Shown here: one piece after another, positions 51,238 through 60,014 of the stretch
Layout of the letters: each line of letters starts with the position of its first letter
Numbering within the stretch: the first letter of the stretch is position 1
NCBI RefSeq assembly: GCF_036178845.1
Contig: NZ_CP108070.1
Location: 9,486,001-9,550,000 of the forward strand
Source: Streptomyces sp. NBC_00271
Lineage (GTDB): Bacteria; Actinomycetota; Actinomycetes; Streptomycetales; Streptomycetaceae
Direction: 5' to 3'
Length of the DNA: 64,000 bases
Made by a program: the position numbers and the translations under genes
The notes under the pieces: model-generated
The model's database searches: none
What the model saw: the letters and a program-made list of their open reading frames with translations, nothing else
Told to the model about the DNA's origin: nothing

Positions 51238-52352
51238 AATTCCTCGCCATCACCCTGATCGTGCACCGGCCGGACCCGATCACCGGCGTGCAGAAGCCCA
51301 CCCACGACCGGTTCCGCGAGGTCCTCGACAACGCCCTGCTCGCCGAGGAGTTGGGCTTCGACGGCTTCGGCGTGGGGGAGCGGCACGAGCGGCCGTTCAT
51401 CTCGTCCTCGCCGCCCGTCGTGCTCAGCCACGTCGCCGCGCTCACCAAGCGCATCCGCCTGTTCACGGCCGTGACGACGCTCAGCCTGCTCGACCCGGTA
51501 CGCGCGTACGAGGACTACGCGACCCTCGACCACCTCTCCGACGGTCGCCTGGACCTGATCATCGGCAAGGGCAACGGAGCCGCCCAGCGGGACCTGTTCC
51601 AGGTCACCCCCGAGGACCAGTGGGACCGCAACGCCGAGAGCTACGAGGTGTTCCGCAAGATCTGGCGCCAGGACAAGGTGACCGCCGAGACCCGCTTCCG
51701 CCCGGAACTCAAGGACGCGGAGGTGTGGCCCCGGCCGTACCAGCAGCCGATCCGGGTCTGGCACGGCAGCGCGACCAGCAAGGAGTCGGTCGACCTGGCC
51801 GCCCGCTACGGCGACCCGCTCTTCTCCGCCAACGTCACCAACCCCATAGAGCCCTACGCCGAGTTGATCCGCTACTACCGCGAGCGCTGGGAGCACTACG
51901 GCCACGACCCGGCCGACATCGCGGTGGGCGCGGGCACGGCGGGCCTCTACGCGGCCCGTACGTCCCAGGACGCGCTGGCCGCGTACCGCCCGGTGTTCGA
52001 GGGGAACCTGGCCTTCCAGAAGAGCCTGGGCCTGGAGCCGGTCTTCCCGACGCTGGAGGACTTCGTCGAGCGCAGCTCGGCCCTGATCGGCAGCCCTCAG
52101 CAGATCATCGACAAGGTGCACCGCTACCACGAGCGGTTCGGACACACGGTGGTGCATCTGCACGCGGACGCGAGCGGTCTCGGCGACGCCCAGCACCGCG
52201 ACTCCCTCGAGCGCTTCCAGTCGGAGGTCGCTCCGGTACTGCGCCGGGAGATCCCCGACCCGCCGTTCGCGTGGGGGCCGGTGCTCGCGACGCCCGAGGA
52301 GGCTAAGCCGGTGTCCGCCCCCGCCCCCGCGTCCGTCCCCGCCGACCGCTGA
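51234..52352 (+). CDS. LLM class flavin-dependent oxidoreductase
   Basis: 372 residues from ATG 51234, inside the stop of the previous gene (ATGA). Luciferase-like barrel: LLAEELGFDGFGVGERHERP, RIRLFTAVTTLSLLDPVRAY, LDLIIGKGNGAAQRDLFQVT and VWHGSATSKESVDLAARYGD. It resembles the group that includes the CE1758-type proteins. The C-terminus ends with a Pro/Ala tail. Probably works alongside the NtaA-type enzyme on a related organosulfur compound. Confidence 0.93.
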   Translation: MKFLAITLIVHRPDPITGVQKPTHDRFREVLDNALLAEELGFDGFGVGERHERPFISSSPPVVLSHVAALTKRIRLFTAVTTLSLLDPVRAYEDYATLDHLSDGRLDLIIGKGNGAAQRDLFQVTPEDQWDRNAESYEVFRKIWRQDKVTAETRFRPELKDAEVWPRPYQQPIRVWHGSATSKESVDLAARYGDPLFSANVTNPIEPYAELIRYYRERWEHYGHDPADIAVGAGTAGLYAARTSQDALAAYRPVFEGNLAFQKSLGLEPVFPTLEDFVERSSALIGSPQQIIDKVHRYHERFGHTVVHLHADASGLGDAQHRDSLERFQSEVAPVLRREIPDPPFAWGPVLATPEEAKPVSAPAPASVPADR

Positions 52353-52365
52353 GGAGCCCCGCCCC

Positions 52366-53493
52366 ATGTCCGACATCCCCCTCGGCGTTCTCGACCTCGT
52401 CCCGATCTCCTCCGGCTCCACCGCGACCGAGGCCCTGCGCAACTCCATCGACCTGGCCCGGCAGGCGGAGCGGTTCGGGTACGCCCGCTACTGGTTCGCC
52501 GAACACCACCTCAACCCGGGAGTCGCCGGCACCTCGCCCGCGGTGGTCCTCGCCCTGACCGCCTCCGCCACCTCCACGATCCGGCTCGGCTCGGGCGCCG
52601 TACAGCTCGGGCACCGCACCGCGCTCTCCACGGTCGAGGAGTTCGGTCTGATCGATGCTCTGCACCCCGGCCGTCTCGACCTGGGCCTCGGCCGCTCCGG
52701 CGGGCGCCCGCCGGGAGGGCCCACCACCCCGCTGCCGACCGCGACCCCCGTGGTCGACGGCCGCGCCCCGAACGGTCTGCGCATCCCGCCCCGGTTCTCC
52801 TTCGAGTACCTGCTCGGCTCACCCCGCGTCGCCCTCCAGCGCACGCTGCTCCAGCAGCCGCACGCCCGGTCGCAGGACTACGGCGAGCAGATCGACGACA
52901 TCCTCGCCCTGCTCGCGGGGACGTACCGGTCGGCGGACGGCGTCGAGGCGCATGTCGTCCCGGGCGAGGGCGCGGACGTGCAGGTGTGGATCCTGGGCAG
53001 CAGCGGCGGGGAGAGCGCCACGGTCGCCGGCCGCAACGGGCTGCGGTTCGCGGCGAACTACCACGTCAGTCCGGCCACGGTGCTGGAGGCGGCGGAGGGC
53101 TACCGCGCCGCCTTCCAGCCGTCCGACGTCCTCGACAAGCCGTACGTCAGCGTGTCCGCGGACGTGGTCGTCGCCGAGGACGACGGGACCGCGCGCGAAC
53201 TCGCCACCGGATACGGCCTCTGGGTCCGCAGCATCCGTACCGCCGAGGGCGCGATCGAGTTCCCGACGCCGAAGGAGGCCCGCGCCCACGTGTGGAGCGA
53301 CACGGACCGTGCGCTGGTCGCGGATCGCGTCGAGACCCAGTTCGTGGGCTCCCCGGGACACGTCGCCGACCAGCTGGAACAGCTCCAGGAGGCCACCGGG
53401 GCCGACGAGTTGCTGATCACGACCATCACCCACGGCCATGCGGACCGGGTGCGCTCGTACGAACTGCTGGCCGAGGAGTGGCGACGCAGATAG
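52366..53493 (+). CDS. LLM class flavin-dependent oxidoreductase (MsnO8 group)
   Basis: 375 residues. PLGVLDLVPISSGSTATEAL at the N-terminus and FGYARYWFAEHHLNPGVAGT are hallmarks of the MsnO8 (luciferase-like, alkanal monooxygenase) group; LGSGAVQLGHRTALSTVEEF and VWILGSSGGESATVAGRNGL follow. The last gene of the locus, 13 bases after the previous stop. A Pro/Gly-rich insert lies near residues 110-140. Confidence 0.94.
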   Translation: MSDIPLGVLDLVPISSGSTATEALRNSIDLARQAERFGYARYWFAEHHLNPGVAGTSPAVVLALTASATSTIRLGSGAVQLGHRTALSTVEEFGLIDALHPGRLDLGLGRSGGRPPGGPTTPLPTATPVVDGRAPNGLRIPPRFSFEYLLGSPRVALQRTLLQQPHARSQDYGEQIDDILALLAGTYRSADGVEAHVVPGEGADVQVWILGSSGGESATVAGRNGLRFAANYHVSPATVLEAAEGYRAAFQPSDVLDKPYVSVSADVVVAEDDGTARELATGYGLWVRSIRTAEGAIEFPTPKEARAHVWSDTDRALVADRVETQFVGSPGHVADQLEQLQEATGADELLITTITHGHADRVRSYELLAEEWRRR

Positions 53494-53572
53494 CGGTACG
53501 GGCACACGGACCCGGACTCCCGTTGCCGACGCGGACGCCGATGCCGATGCCGATGCCGTCGACGAGGGCGCG

Positions 53573-54388
53573 TCAGTGGTGGTGGCCGTGCCGGCCGAGG
53601 GTCTCCACGGCGGTCGCGCCGGGGCGGGTCCACTGCGGTACGGGCCGGCTGGTCGGGCCCCAGGTGGCGTGCCCGTCCGCGTCCGAGCGCCAGTACCAGC
53701 AGGCCTGGCGGCCCACGGACGGGTGCCCCTCGCGGACATCGCCGATCACGGGCCGGCCCTCGGGATTGTCCTCCCACGCCTCGCCGCGGCCGTAGGGCGT
53801 CATGTCGAGCAGGGCGAGGGACCCGTTGACCGGCTCGTTGCCACGGCCCGTCGTGGAGTAGGTGAGGAACACGCGGTCGCCGACGCGCAGGAAACAGACG
53901 ATGTGCCCCATTCCTCCGCCGATCGGCGCGTCCACACCGCGCACCGAGTACCAGGGCTGGGTGTAGCCCATGAACTCGACGTAGGGGGCTACCTCGTCCC
54001 ACGGGCCCGAGGTCAGGATGGCGAACGAGACGCCGCGGGCGTTGAGGTAGACGGCGTCCTTCAGGTGCCAGGCCGTGGTGGTGCAGCCCTCGCACTGCCC
54101 CTGGTGCGGCGCGCCGTCGTGCCACATGTGCTGGTAGACCACGAGCTCGTCGCGGCCCTGGAACAGGTCCAGGAACGGGACCGGGCCGTCGGGTCCGACG
54201 ACCTCGACCGTCCCGTCGAGCTCCACCATCGGCAGCCGGCGTCGGGCCGCGGCGAGGGCGTCGCCCTCGCGGGTGTGGGCCTTCTCGCGGACCAGGAGCT
54301 CGTCACGGGCGGCCTGCCAGGTGGCCAGGTCGACGACGGGCGGGCGGCCGGGCAGCGCGGCGGTCGGGTCACTCGGCGTGGTCGACAT
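53573..54388 (-). CDS. DUF899 family thioredoxin-like protein
   Basis: 271 residues, ATG 54388 with GGAGGACACC. Thioredoxin-fold DUF899 marks: LVREKAHTREGDALAAARRR, LPMVELDGTVEVVGPDGPVP, YQHMWHDGAPHQGQCEGCTT (a CxxC pair) and YVEFMGYTQPWYSVRG. Function unknown; some members are annotated as putative dithiol-disulfide oxidoreductases. Convergent with the LLM operon; it may be its own transcription unit. Confidence 0.92.
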   Translation of the reverse strand: MSTTPSDPTAALPGRPPVVDLATWQAARDELLVREKAHTREGDALAAARRRLPMVELDGTVEVVGPDGPVPFLDLFQGRDELVVYQHMWHDGAPHQGQCEGCTTTAWHLKDAVYLNARGVSFAILTSGPWDEVAPYVEFMGYTQPWYSVRGVDAPIGGGMGHIVCFLRVGDRVFLTYSTTGRGNEPVNGSLALLDMTPYGRGEAWEDNPEGRPVIGDVREGHPSVGRQACWYWRSDADGHATWGPTSRPVPQWTRPGATAVETLGRHGHHH

Positions 54389-54656
54389 GGTGTCCTCCGT
54401 GGTGTCTCGTGCCGGGCAGCGTCGCAGGACGTCCCACGACGCTCACCAGAACAGACTCCCGTGCCGACCAGAACTCATCGCGGCAGCGGGCGCCCTCGGC
54501 CGTGAACACTCGCCTGGGGGACTGCTCGGCGAGCGTACGAGGCTTTCCGCGGGCGCCGGTACGCCTCCACGCGCTCTGTCCGGCAAGGCCCGTGGGGTGG
54601 AACGATTTCGGTGCTGGTACCCGCGTTTGGCACTACGAGCAGCAAGGGGGCTGGGC

Positions 54657-54956
54657 ATGGCTGTGGTGTTGTCGATGCATTGGGCAGGGGTCACGCCGGA
54701 GCAGTACGACATGGTGCGGGATGTGGTCGGTTGGGAGGAGATCCCGGCGGCTGGTGGCCAGGTGCACGTGGCCTGGTTCGATGCCCAGGGGTTCCACGTG
54801 ACCGATGTGTGGGAATCCCAGCAGGCATTCGAGACCTTCTTCGCCGAACGGCTCGCACCCGCGATCCAGAAGGCCGGCATCACCGGTACACCCGAGACAG
54901 GTTTCAGTCCGCTCCACCGGCGTTTCATCGCCGCCGACATCAGCGGTGCGGCATAG
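54657..54956 (+). CDS. Small ABM-like / dimeric alpha-beta barrel protein
   Basis: 99 residues from ATG 54657. VVLSMHWAGVTPEQYDMVRD, VHVAWFDAQGFHVTDVWESQ and AFETFFAERLAPAIQKAGIT give the beta-alpha-beta pattern of ferredoxin-like dimeric barrels (ABM-like), common small proteins in actinobacteria with no fixed function. It stands alone and is preceded by AGCAAGGGG. Confidence 0.75.
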   Translation: MAVVLSMHWAGVTPEQYDMVRDVVGWEEIPAAGGQVHVAWFDAQGFHVTDVWESQQAFETFFAERLAPAIQKAGITGTPETGFSPLHRRFIAADISGAA

Positions 54957-55111
54957 GGACAGGACAAACGCCGCCCGACCCTGTTGAAGACTGCTGAGCG
55001 ACCGCTGCGAAGCCGTGCCTGCCGCGCGCCGGACCTGGGGCTCCGGCGTGCGGCAGGCAGAGCGGTTGGACGGGATGGGTCGGGGCGGGCCGGGCCGGGA
55101 GTACGAGACGG

Positions 55112-55800
55112 TCACGCCGAAGCGTCGGGCTTGACGATCGCGCTGACGAAGTCGGCGATGGCTCCGAGGGTGCGGCCCATCTGCTCGATCTGCGGGAAGT
55201 GCCCGGCGTCGGGGATCGGGGCGAAGTGCCCGTCGGGGAACGAGTCGGCGTAGCCGCGCCCGTACTTCAGGGGCGCTATGCCGTCCTCCTCGCCCCAGAC
55301 GACCAGCACCGGCACGGTCACCCGGTGCAGTCGGCCGCGCAGCTTCGGGTCGTACGTGAACCCCTCGCCCCCGTACACGGCGAGGGTTTTCTGGTTGGCG
55401 ACCGCCGCGGCCCGCTGCGCATCGCTGAACGAGGCGAAGTCGGGGCGGAACTGCGCGTTGGCGAAGGACAGCTGGCTCACCTCGGCCGGGGCCAGGGTGC
55501 GCGGGTCGACGACCCGGTTCTCCTTCACGTGGGCGTGGATGCCCACCGCGTTCAGCAGGGTCAGCGCGCCGATCCGGCCGTGGTTGTCGCGCAGGGCCAT
55601 CTCCGCGGCGATCCAGCCGCCGATGGAGTTGCCGACCACCATGACGCCCTTCAGGTCCAGGGTGTCGAGCAGATCCAGGTACGCGACGGCCAGGTCGGCG
55701 ACGGTGTCGAAACGCTCCGGGCGGGGAGTGCCGTCGAAGCCGGGGTGGGTCGGCGTGACGACGTACACGTGCTCGGACAGTGCGGACGAGATTCCGGAAG
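55112..55800 (-). pseudogene. Alpha/beta hydrolase, N-terminus missing
   Basis: The minus-strand frame holds most of an alpha/beta hydrolase: HVYVVTPTHPGFDGTPRPER, nucleophile elbow VGNSIGGW (Ser), VLVVWGEEDGIAPL (Asp) and PIPDAGHFPQIE (His). The first 35-40 residues with the HGG oxyanion motif are absent. Upstream of about 55800 the frame encodes only an unrelated stretch (MTCMKRAKPLTSGIS), so the gene is truncated by deletion. A protein starting there could be made but would lack the oxyanion hole. Confidence 0.65.
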
Positions 55801-56043
55801 TTAGAGGCTTCGCTCTCTTCATGCAAGTCAACTCTCATGACGAGACTCGGCTATCCATGGAGGAGCTCCCGGGGCGGGTCCTGGGGTGTGGCCGCGGCCT
55901 GCTGCATTGGCGTCACCGACGTCACCGGGTCGAGGGATTGCGTCTTCCGCCGGCAGGCCGGACATGCCGGATAAATGCAATCATCACACCGGGGTGACAT
56001 GGCGACTCCGAGCCGTCACCACATCTGGCAGGAGGACCAATCG

Positions 56044-56412
56044 ATGAACCTCACTCTGAAGCGCCTGCTCGGCGTCACCGCGGCGGTGGTCACGGGCGCG
56101 TCGGCGCTGGTCGGCACCGGCGCCGGCACCGCTGACGCCTACGGTCGCGCGCACTGTGACCGCGCCGAACAGGACATGTGGAGCAGTGGCGGGCCCAGCC
56201 GCAACCTGACCGGCCACCACTGCAGCATCCCGAACAACAAGAGGCGCTGGTACACCATCGAGATCGACACCCTCGTACGGACCCACTACAAGAGGGACAC
56301 TCTGGACGGAGGGGTCGACCGGACCGAGACCCTGCACAACAGAACCATCAGCTGCATGGGCTACACCTCCGGCGACGGCAAGGTGAACTGGTTCGGATGC
56401 CCGCCCTCCTGA
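56044..56412 (+). CDS. Small secreted cysteine-containing protein
   Basis: 122 residues; AGGAGG before ATG 56044. Signal peptide 1-32 with cleavage near GTADA-YG. The mature part (about 90 residues) has four Cys, probably two disulfides, and a YTIEIDTLVRTHY strand. No family is recognised; the size and export signal fit a secreted structural protein, inhibitor or toxin-like domain. Confidence 0.7.
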   Translation: MNLTLKRLLGVTAAVVTGASALVGTGAGTADAYGRAHCDRAEQDMWSSGGPSRNLTGHHCSIPNNKRRWYTIEIDTLVRTHYKRDTLDGGVDRTETLHNRTISCMGYTSGDGKVNWFGCPPS

Positions 56413-56633
56413 CACACCCACCGAAGGGCTGGCCTGGGAGGGAAGCCCCTCCCGAGCCGGCCGTTTCCCCCATGAATCCGCTCAACAAAGCCTTCGGCGG
56501 ACGGTTCGGCTCCGTTACGTGGTCCGGTCCCGCTTCCACGGCGACTAACTGATCGTCACCGCCGTCGGCGACGACGGCCACTCCTGCGCAGCCGCCCAGC
56601 GGGGCGACGCGCCGTGAGTCCCGGTCGCCGCGG

Positions 56634-57308
56634 TCACGTCGGCATTCCCCGCTCGGCCAGGCCGCTCTCGTACGCGATGATGACCAGCTGTGCGCGGTCC
56701 CGGGCGTGCAGCTTGGCCAGGAGGCTGCCGACGTGGGTCTTCACGGTCGGCATGCTGATGACCAGACGTTCGGAGATCTCCGCGTTGGACAGGCCGTTGG
56801 CGATCTGGACGAGGACTTCGTGCTCCCGCTTGGTGAGACCGACGAGTCGTGGAGCGGGGCGGGGCGTCTCGCCGCGCCGGGAGAAGTTGGCGATGACGCG
56901 CCGGGTGACCGTCGGGGCCAGTACGCCCTCGCCCGTGGCGATGACCCGGATGCCGTCGACCAGGTCGGACGGCGAGGCGTCTTTCAACATGAAGCCGCTG
57001 GCGCCCGCCTGGAGGGCCGGGTAGACGTACTCGTCCATGTCGAACATGGTCAGGGCCAGCACCCGGACACCGGTCAGCGTCTCGTCGGAGCAGATCTCCC
57101 GGGTGGCCGCGATGCCGTCGAGAACCGGCATCCGGAGGTCCATCAGGACGACGTCCGGGGCGAGTTCCCGGGCGAGCCGGACCGCCGTGGCGCCGTCGCC
57201 CGCCTCGCCGACGACCTCCATGCCGGGTGTGGAGTCGACGAGGACCCGGAAGCTCCCGCGCAGCAGTGCCTGGTCGTCCGCGATCAGTACCCGGACCGAC
57301 TCGGCCAT
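56634..57308 (-). CDS. Response regulator, NarL/FixJ family
   Basis: 224 residues from ATG 57308 (GGGGAA upstream). Receiver domain with DDQ (acidic pocket near residue 11), phosphoacceptor Asp in VVLMDLRMP (about 54), Lys in MLKDAS; LuxR-type HTH with LTKREHEVLVQIANGLSNAE and VKTHVGSLLAKLHARDRAQL. No kinase gene adjoins it. It lies just downstream of the lasso-peptide cluster on the same strand, and the 89-base gap contains AT-rich DNA with a repeated TGACAT. It may be the cluster's regulator, since disulfide-type lasso clusters often carry two-component genes. Confidence 0.93.
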   Translation of the reverse strand: MAESVRVLIADDQALLRGSFRVLVDSTPGMEVVGEAGDGATAVRLARELAPDVVLMDLRMPVLDGIAATREICSDETLTGVRVLALTMFDMDEYVYPALQAGASGFMLKDASPSDLVDGIRVIATGEGVLAPTVTRRVIANFSRRGETPRPAPRLVGLTKREHEVLVQIANGLSNAEISERLVISMPTVKTHVGSLLAKLHARDRAQLVIIAYESGLAERGMPT

Positions 57309-57397
57309 GCGTGTTCCCCGGTTCCTCGTCCGCTCGCAGGTGACATATGACATTTTAGCAAGGCTCTATCGTCAACTCGCCCGACACGTAGGGCCCT

Positions 57398-58720
57398 TCA
57401 CGCCACGTCCAGAAGCAGCTCCGCTGTGCCGTCGATCCCCGCCCCGACCGTCGTACCGTACGACTCCGACAGCCGGGTGACATCAGTGAGGATCTCTTTG
57501 GCCTCGGGCTGGTCGGCCAGACGGGGGCGGCCCCTGTGGTGCACCGGCAGGGCGAAGCCGAGGTCGACCGGGTGGAGGCGGGCCGTCACGAGGGTGCCGT
57601 CGTCGAAGGTGAGGATGGGCACGAGTGACTGCCAGTAGCGGCGGTGCGGGGCGAACAACCGGGTGCCGTGGCCGCTCAGCCGGTCGTAGTAGCGGCCTGG
57701 GGTGGGCGGCCGGTCGGTGGTGACCTTGGCGTAGTCCTCGGCGGAGACGCGGTCGGTGAGTTCGATCTGGCTGACGATGTTGCCGAGGCTGTAGAAGATC
57801 GGCCTGTTCCGGTACAGCTCGATGCCGCGCAGGAAATGCGGGCCGTGCCCGACCACGACGTCCGCGCCCTCGTCGATCATCTGGTGGGCGAAGGCACGCA
57901 GGAACTCGCCCGGTGTCTCGGGCGTCGGGCCCGGCTCGTGGGAGTGCACGCTCACCACGACGAGGTCCGCGCGGAGGCGGGCCTCACCGACCCAGCGGGA
58001 GATCTCGTCGAGGTCGCGCGGATCGCACTCGGTCGTGAAGCCCGGTTCGTCCGCCGTCAGGAAGCGGGTGCCGAAGAGGGTGAGCCGGTCGGGAGCGAGG
58101 ATGGCGGGGTCGACCCCGAGCAGGGTGCGGGCCTCGGCCCGGCGGGCGCGCAGGCCCGTCTCGGCGTCGATCGTCCGCAGCACGTCCATCTGAGGGGCCG
58201 TCACCCGCAGGGTCGCCGAGTGGCGCAGCGGGTTGAGGCCCGGTCGTCCGGGCAGTTCCGGCGACGGATCGGCCGCTTCCTGGCCGGGCAGGAACGTCGT
58301 GGTGCAGGCGAGCAGCGCCAGGCTGCCGGCCGGCCGGTCGACGTAGACGGGTCGACGCGCCGTGGTGAGGTCGGCGCCGATCCCGGCGAAGGGGATCCGC
58401 TTCGACCGCAGTAGGTCCACGGTGCCGAGCACGCCCTCCGTGCCCAGGTCCATCGCGTGGTTGTTGGCGCAGCCCAGCACGGTGAACCCGGCCGCCGTGA
58501 TCTCGTCCAGTACGCCGGAGTCCGCGATCAGGCAGCCGCCGCCGGCCGCGTTGTGCACCGGGTGCCCGCGTCCGTCGTAGGGGACCACCTCCAGGTTGGT
58601 GACGGCGAAGTCGGCGCCGTGGAGGAGTTCCTGGAGCCGTCCGGCGGCCGGGTCGGAGGTGATCACCGCTCCCCGGGTCGCCATGCAGTCGCCGGAGAGG
58701 GCCACGGTCAGCCGGGTCAC
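57398..58720 (-). CDS. CapA family (PGA_cap metallophosphatase-like) protein
   Basis: 440 residues from GTG 58720, GGAGG 7 bases upstream. Calcineurin-like metal motifs: VALSGDCM (Asp11), VLGCANNHAMDLG, VVSVHSHEPGPTP and VVVGHGPHFLRGIELY. This is the CapA/PGA_cap family, linked to poly-gamma-glutamate capsule synthesis and found widely as stand-alone metallophosphatases. It overlaps the DsbA-like gene by four bases, so it is part of the lasso operon. Its role there is unknown. Confidence 0.93.
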   Translation of the reverse strand: MTRLTVALSGDCMATRGAVITSDPAAGRLQELLHGADFAVTNLEVVPYDGRGHPVHNAAGGGCLIADSGVLDEITAAGFTVLGCANNHAMDLGTEGVLGTVDLLRSKRIPFAGIGADLTTARRPVYVDRPAGSLALLACTTTFLPGQEAADPSPELPGRPGLNPLRHSATLRVTAPQMDVLRTIDAETGLRARRAEARTLLGVDPAILAPDRLTLFGTRFLTADEPGFTTECDPRDLDEISRWVGEARLRADLVVVSVHSHEPGPTPETPGEFLRAFAHQMIDEGADVVVGHGPHFLRGIELYRNRPIFYSLGNIVSQIELTDRVSAEDYAKVTTDRPPTPGRYYDRLSGHGTRLFAPHRRYWQSLVPILTFDDGTLVTARLHPVDLGFALPVHHRGRPRLADQPEAKEILTDVTRLSESYGTTVGAGIDGTAELLLDVA

Positions 58721-59448
58721 CGCCGGGCCTCCGTGACCGCGCGGGTCAGCGCAGCGCCCGGATCGGAGCCGGTGACGTCGACGCGGCGGCCCGCCACCAT
58801 CACGGTCGGCGTCAGCGCCACCTTGCGGGAGGCGGCGATATCGGAGACGTACCGTACCCAGGGCAGGTACGGGGCGTCCTCGACGCAGCGGGCGAACGAC
58901 GCCGCGGTGATGCCGGCGTCCCGGCCCGCCGCGATCAGCTGGGCTTCGCTGAGCCCGGGGCCCTGTTCGGCGGGCTGCTTCGCGAACAGGACCGTGGAGT
59001 ACTGCTCGAACCTCCCCGCGTCCGCCGCGCAGGCCGCCGCGGAGGCCGCCTGTGTCGAGTAGCCCGCGGGTTCGCTGCGGCCGTCGAGGAAGGCGACCGG
59101 GTGGTAGACGACGCTCACCCCACCGTGCGACCTCAGATCGTCCAGGGCGGCGGTCAGAGCCCGTTCGGTACGACGGCATTCGGGGCAGAGGTAGTCGAGG
59201 TACACGTCGACGCGTACGGCGCCGGTGGAGGCAGCCACGCCCGACTTGTCGGCGGCGATCCCGGCCGGTACGCGGTTCGGTGCCTTGCCGGGGGCCGTGT
59301 TGTTCGCCCGGACCAGGCCCGCGCCGACCAGCGCGGCGGCGACCACCACCAGGGCGGCCACCAGAGACACCACCACTGTGCGCCGTCGCCGATGCCGTCG
59401 GTGCACCATCTCCCGCACCGTGGCGTCCGTTGTCCGTGTGCTCGTCAT
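58717..59448 (-). CDS. DsbA-like thiol-disulfide oxidoreductase
   Basis: 243 residues. One N-terminal membrane anchor (VVVSLVAALVVVAAALVGAG), then a thioredoxin_4/DsbA domain with active site YLCPECRR (Cys88, Cys91), and VALTPTVMVAGRRV with the cis-Pro. It lies outside the membrane. In lasso clusters that make disulfide-bearing peptides, a DsbA-like protein and a MauE/DoxX partner are typical neighbours. Coupled to the CapA gene by a four-base overlap. Confidence 0.9.
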   Translation of the reverse strand: MTSTRTTDATVREMVHRRHRRRRTVVVSLVAALVVVAAALVGAGLVRANNTAPGKAPNRVPAGIAADKSGVAASTGAVRVDVYLDYLCPECRRTERALTAALDDLRSHGGVSVVYHPVAFLDGRSEPAGYSTQAASAAACAADAGRFEQYSTVLFAKQPAEQGPGLSEAQLIAAGRDAGITAASFARCVEDAPYLPWVRYVSDIAASRKVALTPTVMVAGRRVDVTGSDPGAALTRAVTEARR

Positions 59449-59453
59449 GCCCC

Positions 59454-60014
59454 TCACTCCTTCGGGTTCAGGACCCAGCCGTCCAGCGCGTATCGGGTGC
59501 GCGGATTCCGGATCAGGAGGGCGGCCGCGCCGAGCAGCGGCAGGTCGCGCGCGATGTCGAGCGCGTAGCCGCGTGCGGCGCCACCGCTGAGCGTGCCTCC
59601 ACCGCCGAAACAGCCGCAGTCGATGGACATGCCCCGTGCCCATACCGAGGCGATGGCCGCCACATACGCGACCAGCAGTACGGCCGCGCCCGCCGCTGCC
59701 GCCCTGGTGGCCAGCCCGGCCACGAGCAGCAGCGCGAGCGCCACCTCGACGAACGGGAGGACGCCACCCACGAGTTGCGCGGAGTCGTCGGGCACGATGC
59801 GGTAGAGCGCGACCGTCCGACCGGCCTCCGTGAGGTCCCCCATCTTCACCAGACCGGCGTAGGCCAGGACCGCCGCCAGGAGCAGCCGGGCCGCGAGCCG
59901 TGCCGCGCCCGCCCAATACCCGGTCGTGGCCCGGGTGTTCACCCTCCTCGTGACATCCGCCGCGCCCGCGTCCGTCGCGCTCGCATCCACCGTGCTCTGT
60001 CCTCCCCGGCTCAT
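59454..60014 (-). CDS. MauE/DoxX family redox membrane protein
   Basis: 186 residues, four spans. YAGLVKMGDLTEAGRTVALY and SIDCGCFGGGG (Cys133, Cys135) are the MauE/DoxX marks. MauE-type proteins reoxidise periplasmic thiol oxidoreductases. Starts inside the stop of the ABC permease (ATGA) and ends five bases before the DsbA-like gene, so the pair works as an oxidation module. Confidence 0.9.
   Translation of the reverse strand: MSRGGQSTVDASATDAGAADVTRRVNTRATTGYWAGAARLAARLLLAAVLAYAGLVKMGDLTEAGRTVALYRIVPDDSAQLVGGVLPFVEVALALLLVAGLATRAAAAGAAVLLVAYVAAIASVWARGMSIDCGCFGGGGTLSGGAARGYALDIARDLPLLGAAALLIRNPRTRYALDGWVLNPKE

Noticed and set aside
53515..53560. GATGCC tandem repeat after the LLM operon
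   Set aside because: Short simple-sequence run spanning a gene end; no evidence of function.
56413..56633. Possible small gene between the secreted protein and the response regulator
   Set aside because: Short open frames exist but are interrupted or compositionally unlike protein; nothing recognisable.
57398..59179. N-terminal extension of the CapA protein
   Set aside because: The extension is shadow of the DsbA gene; GTG 58720 has GGAGG and overlaps the DsbA stop.
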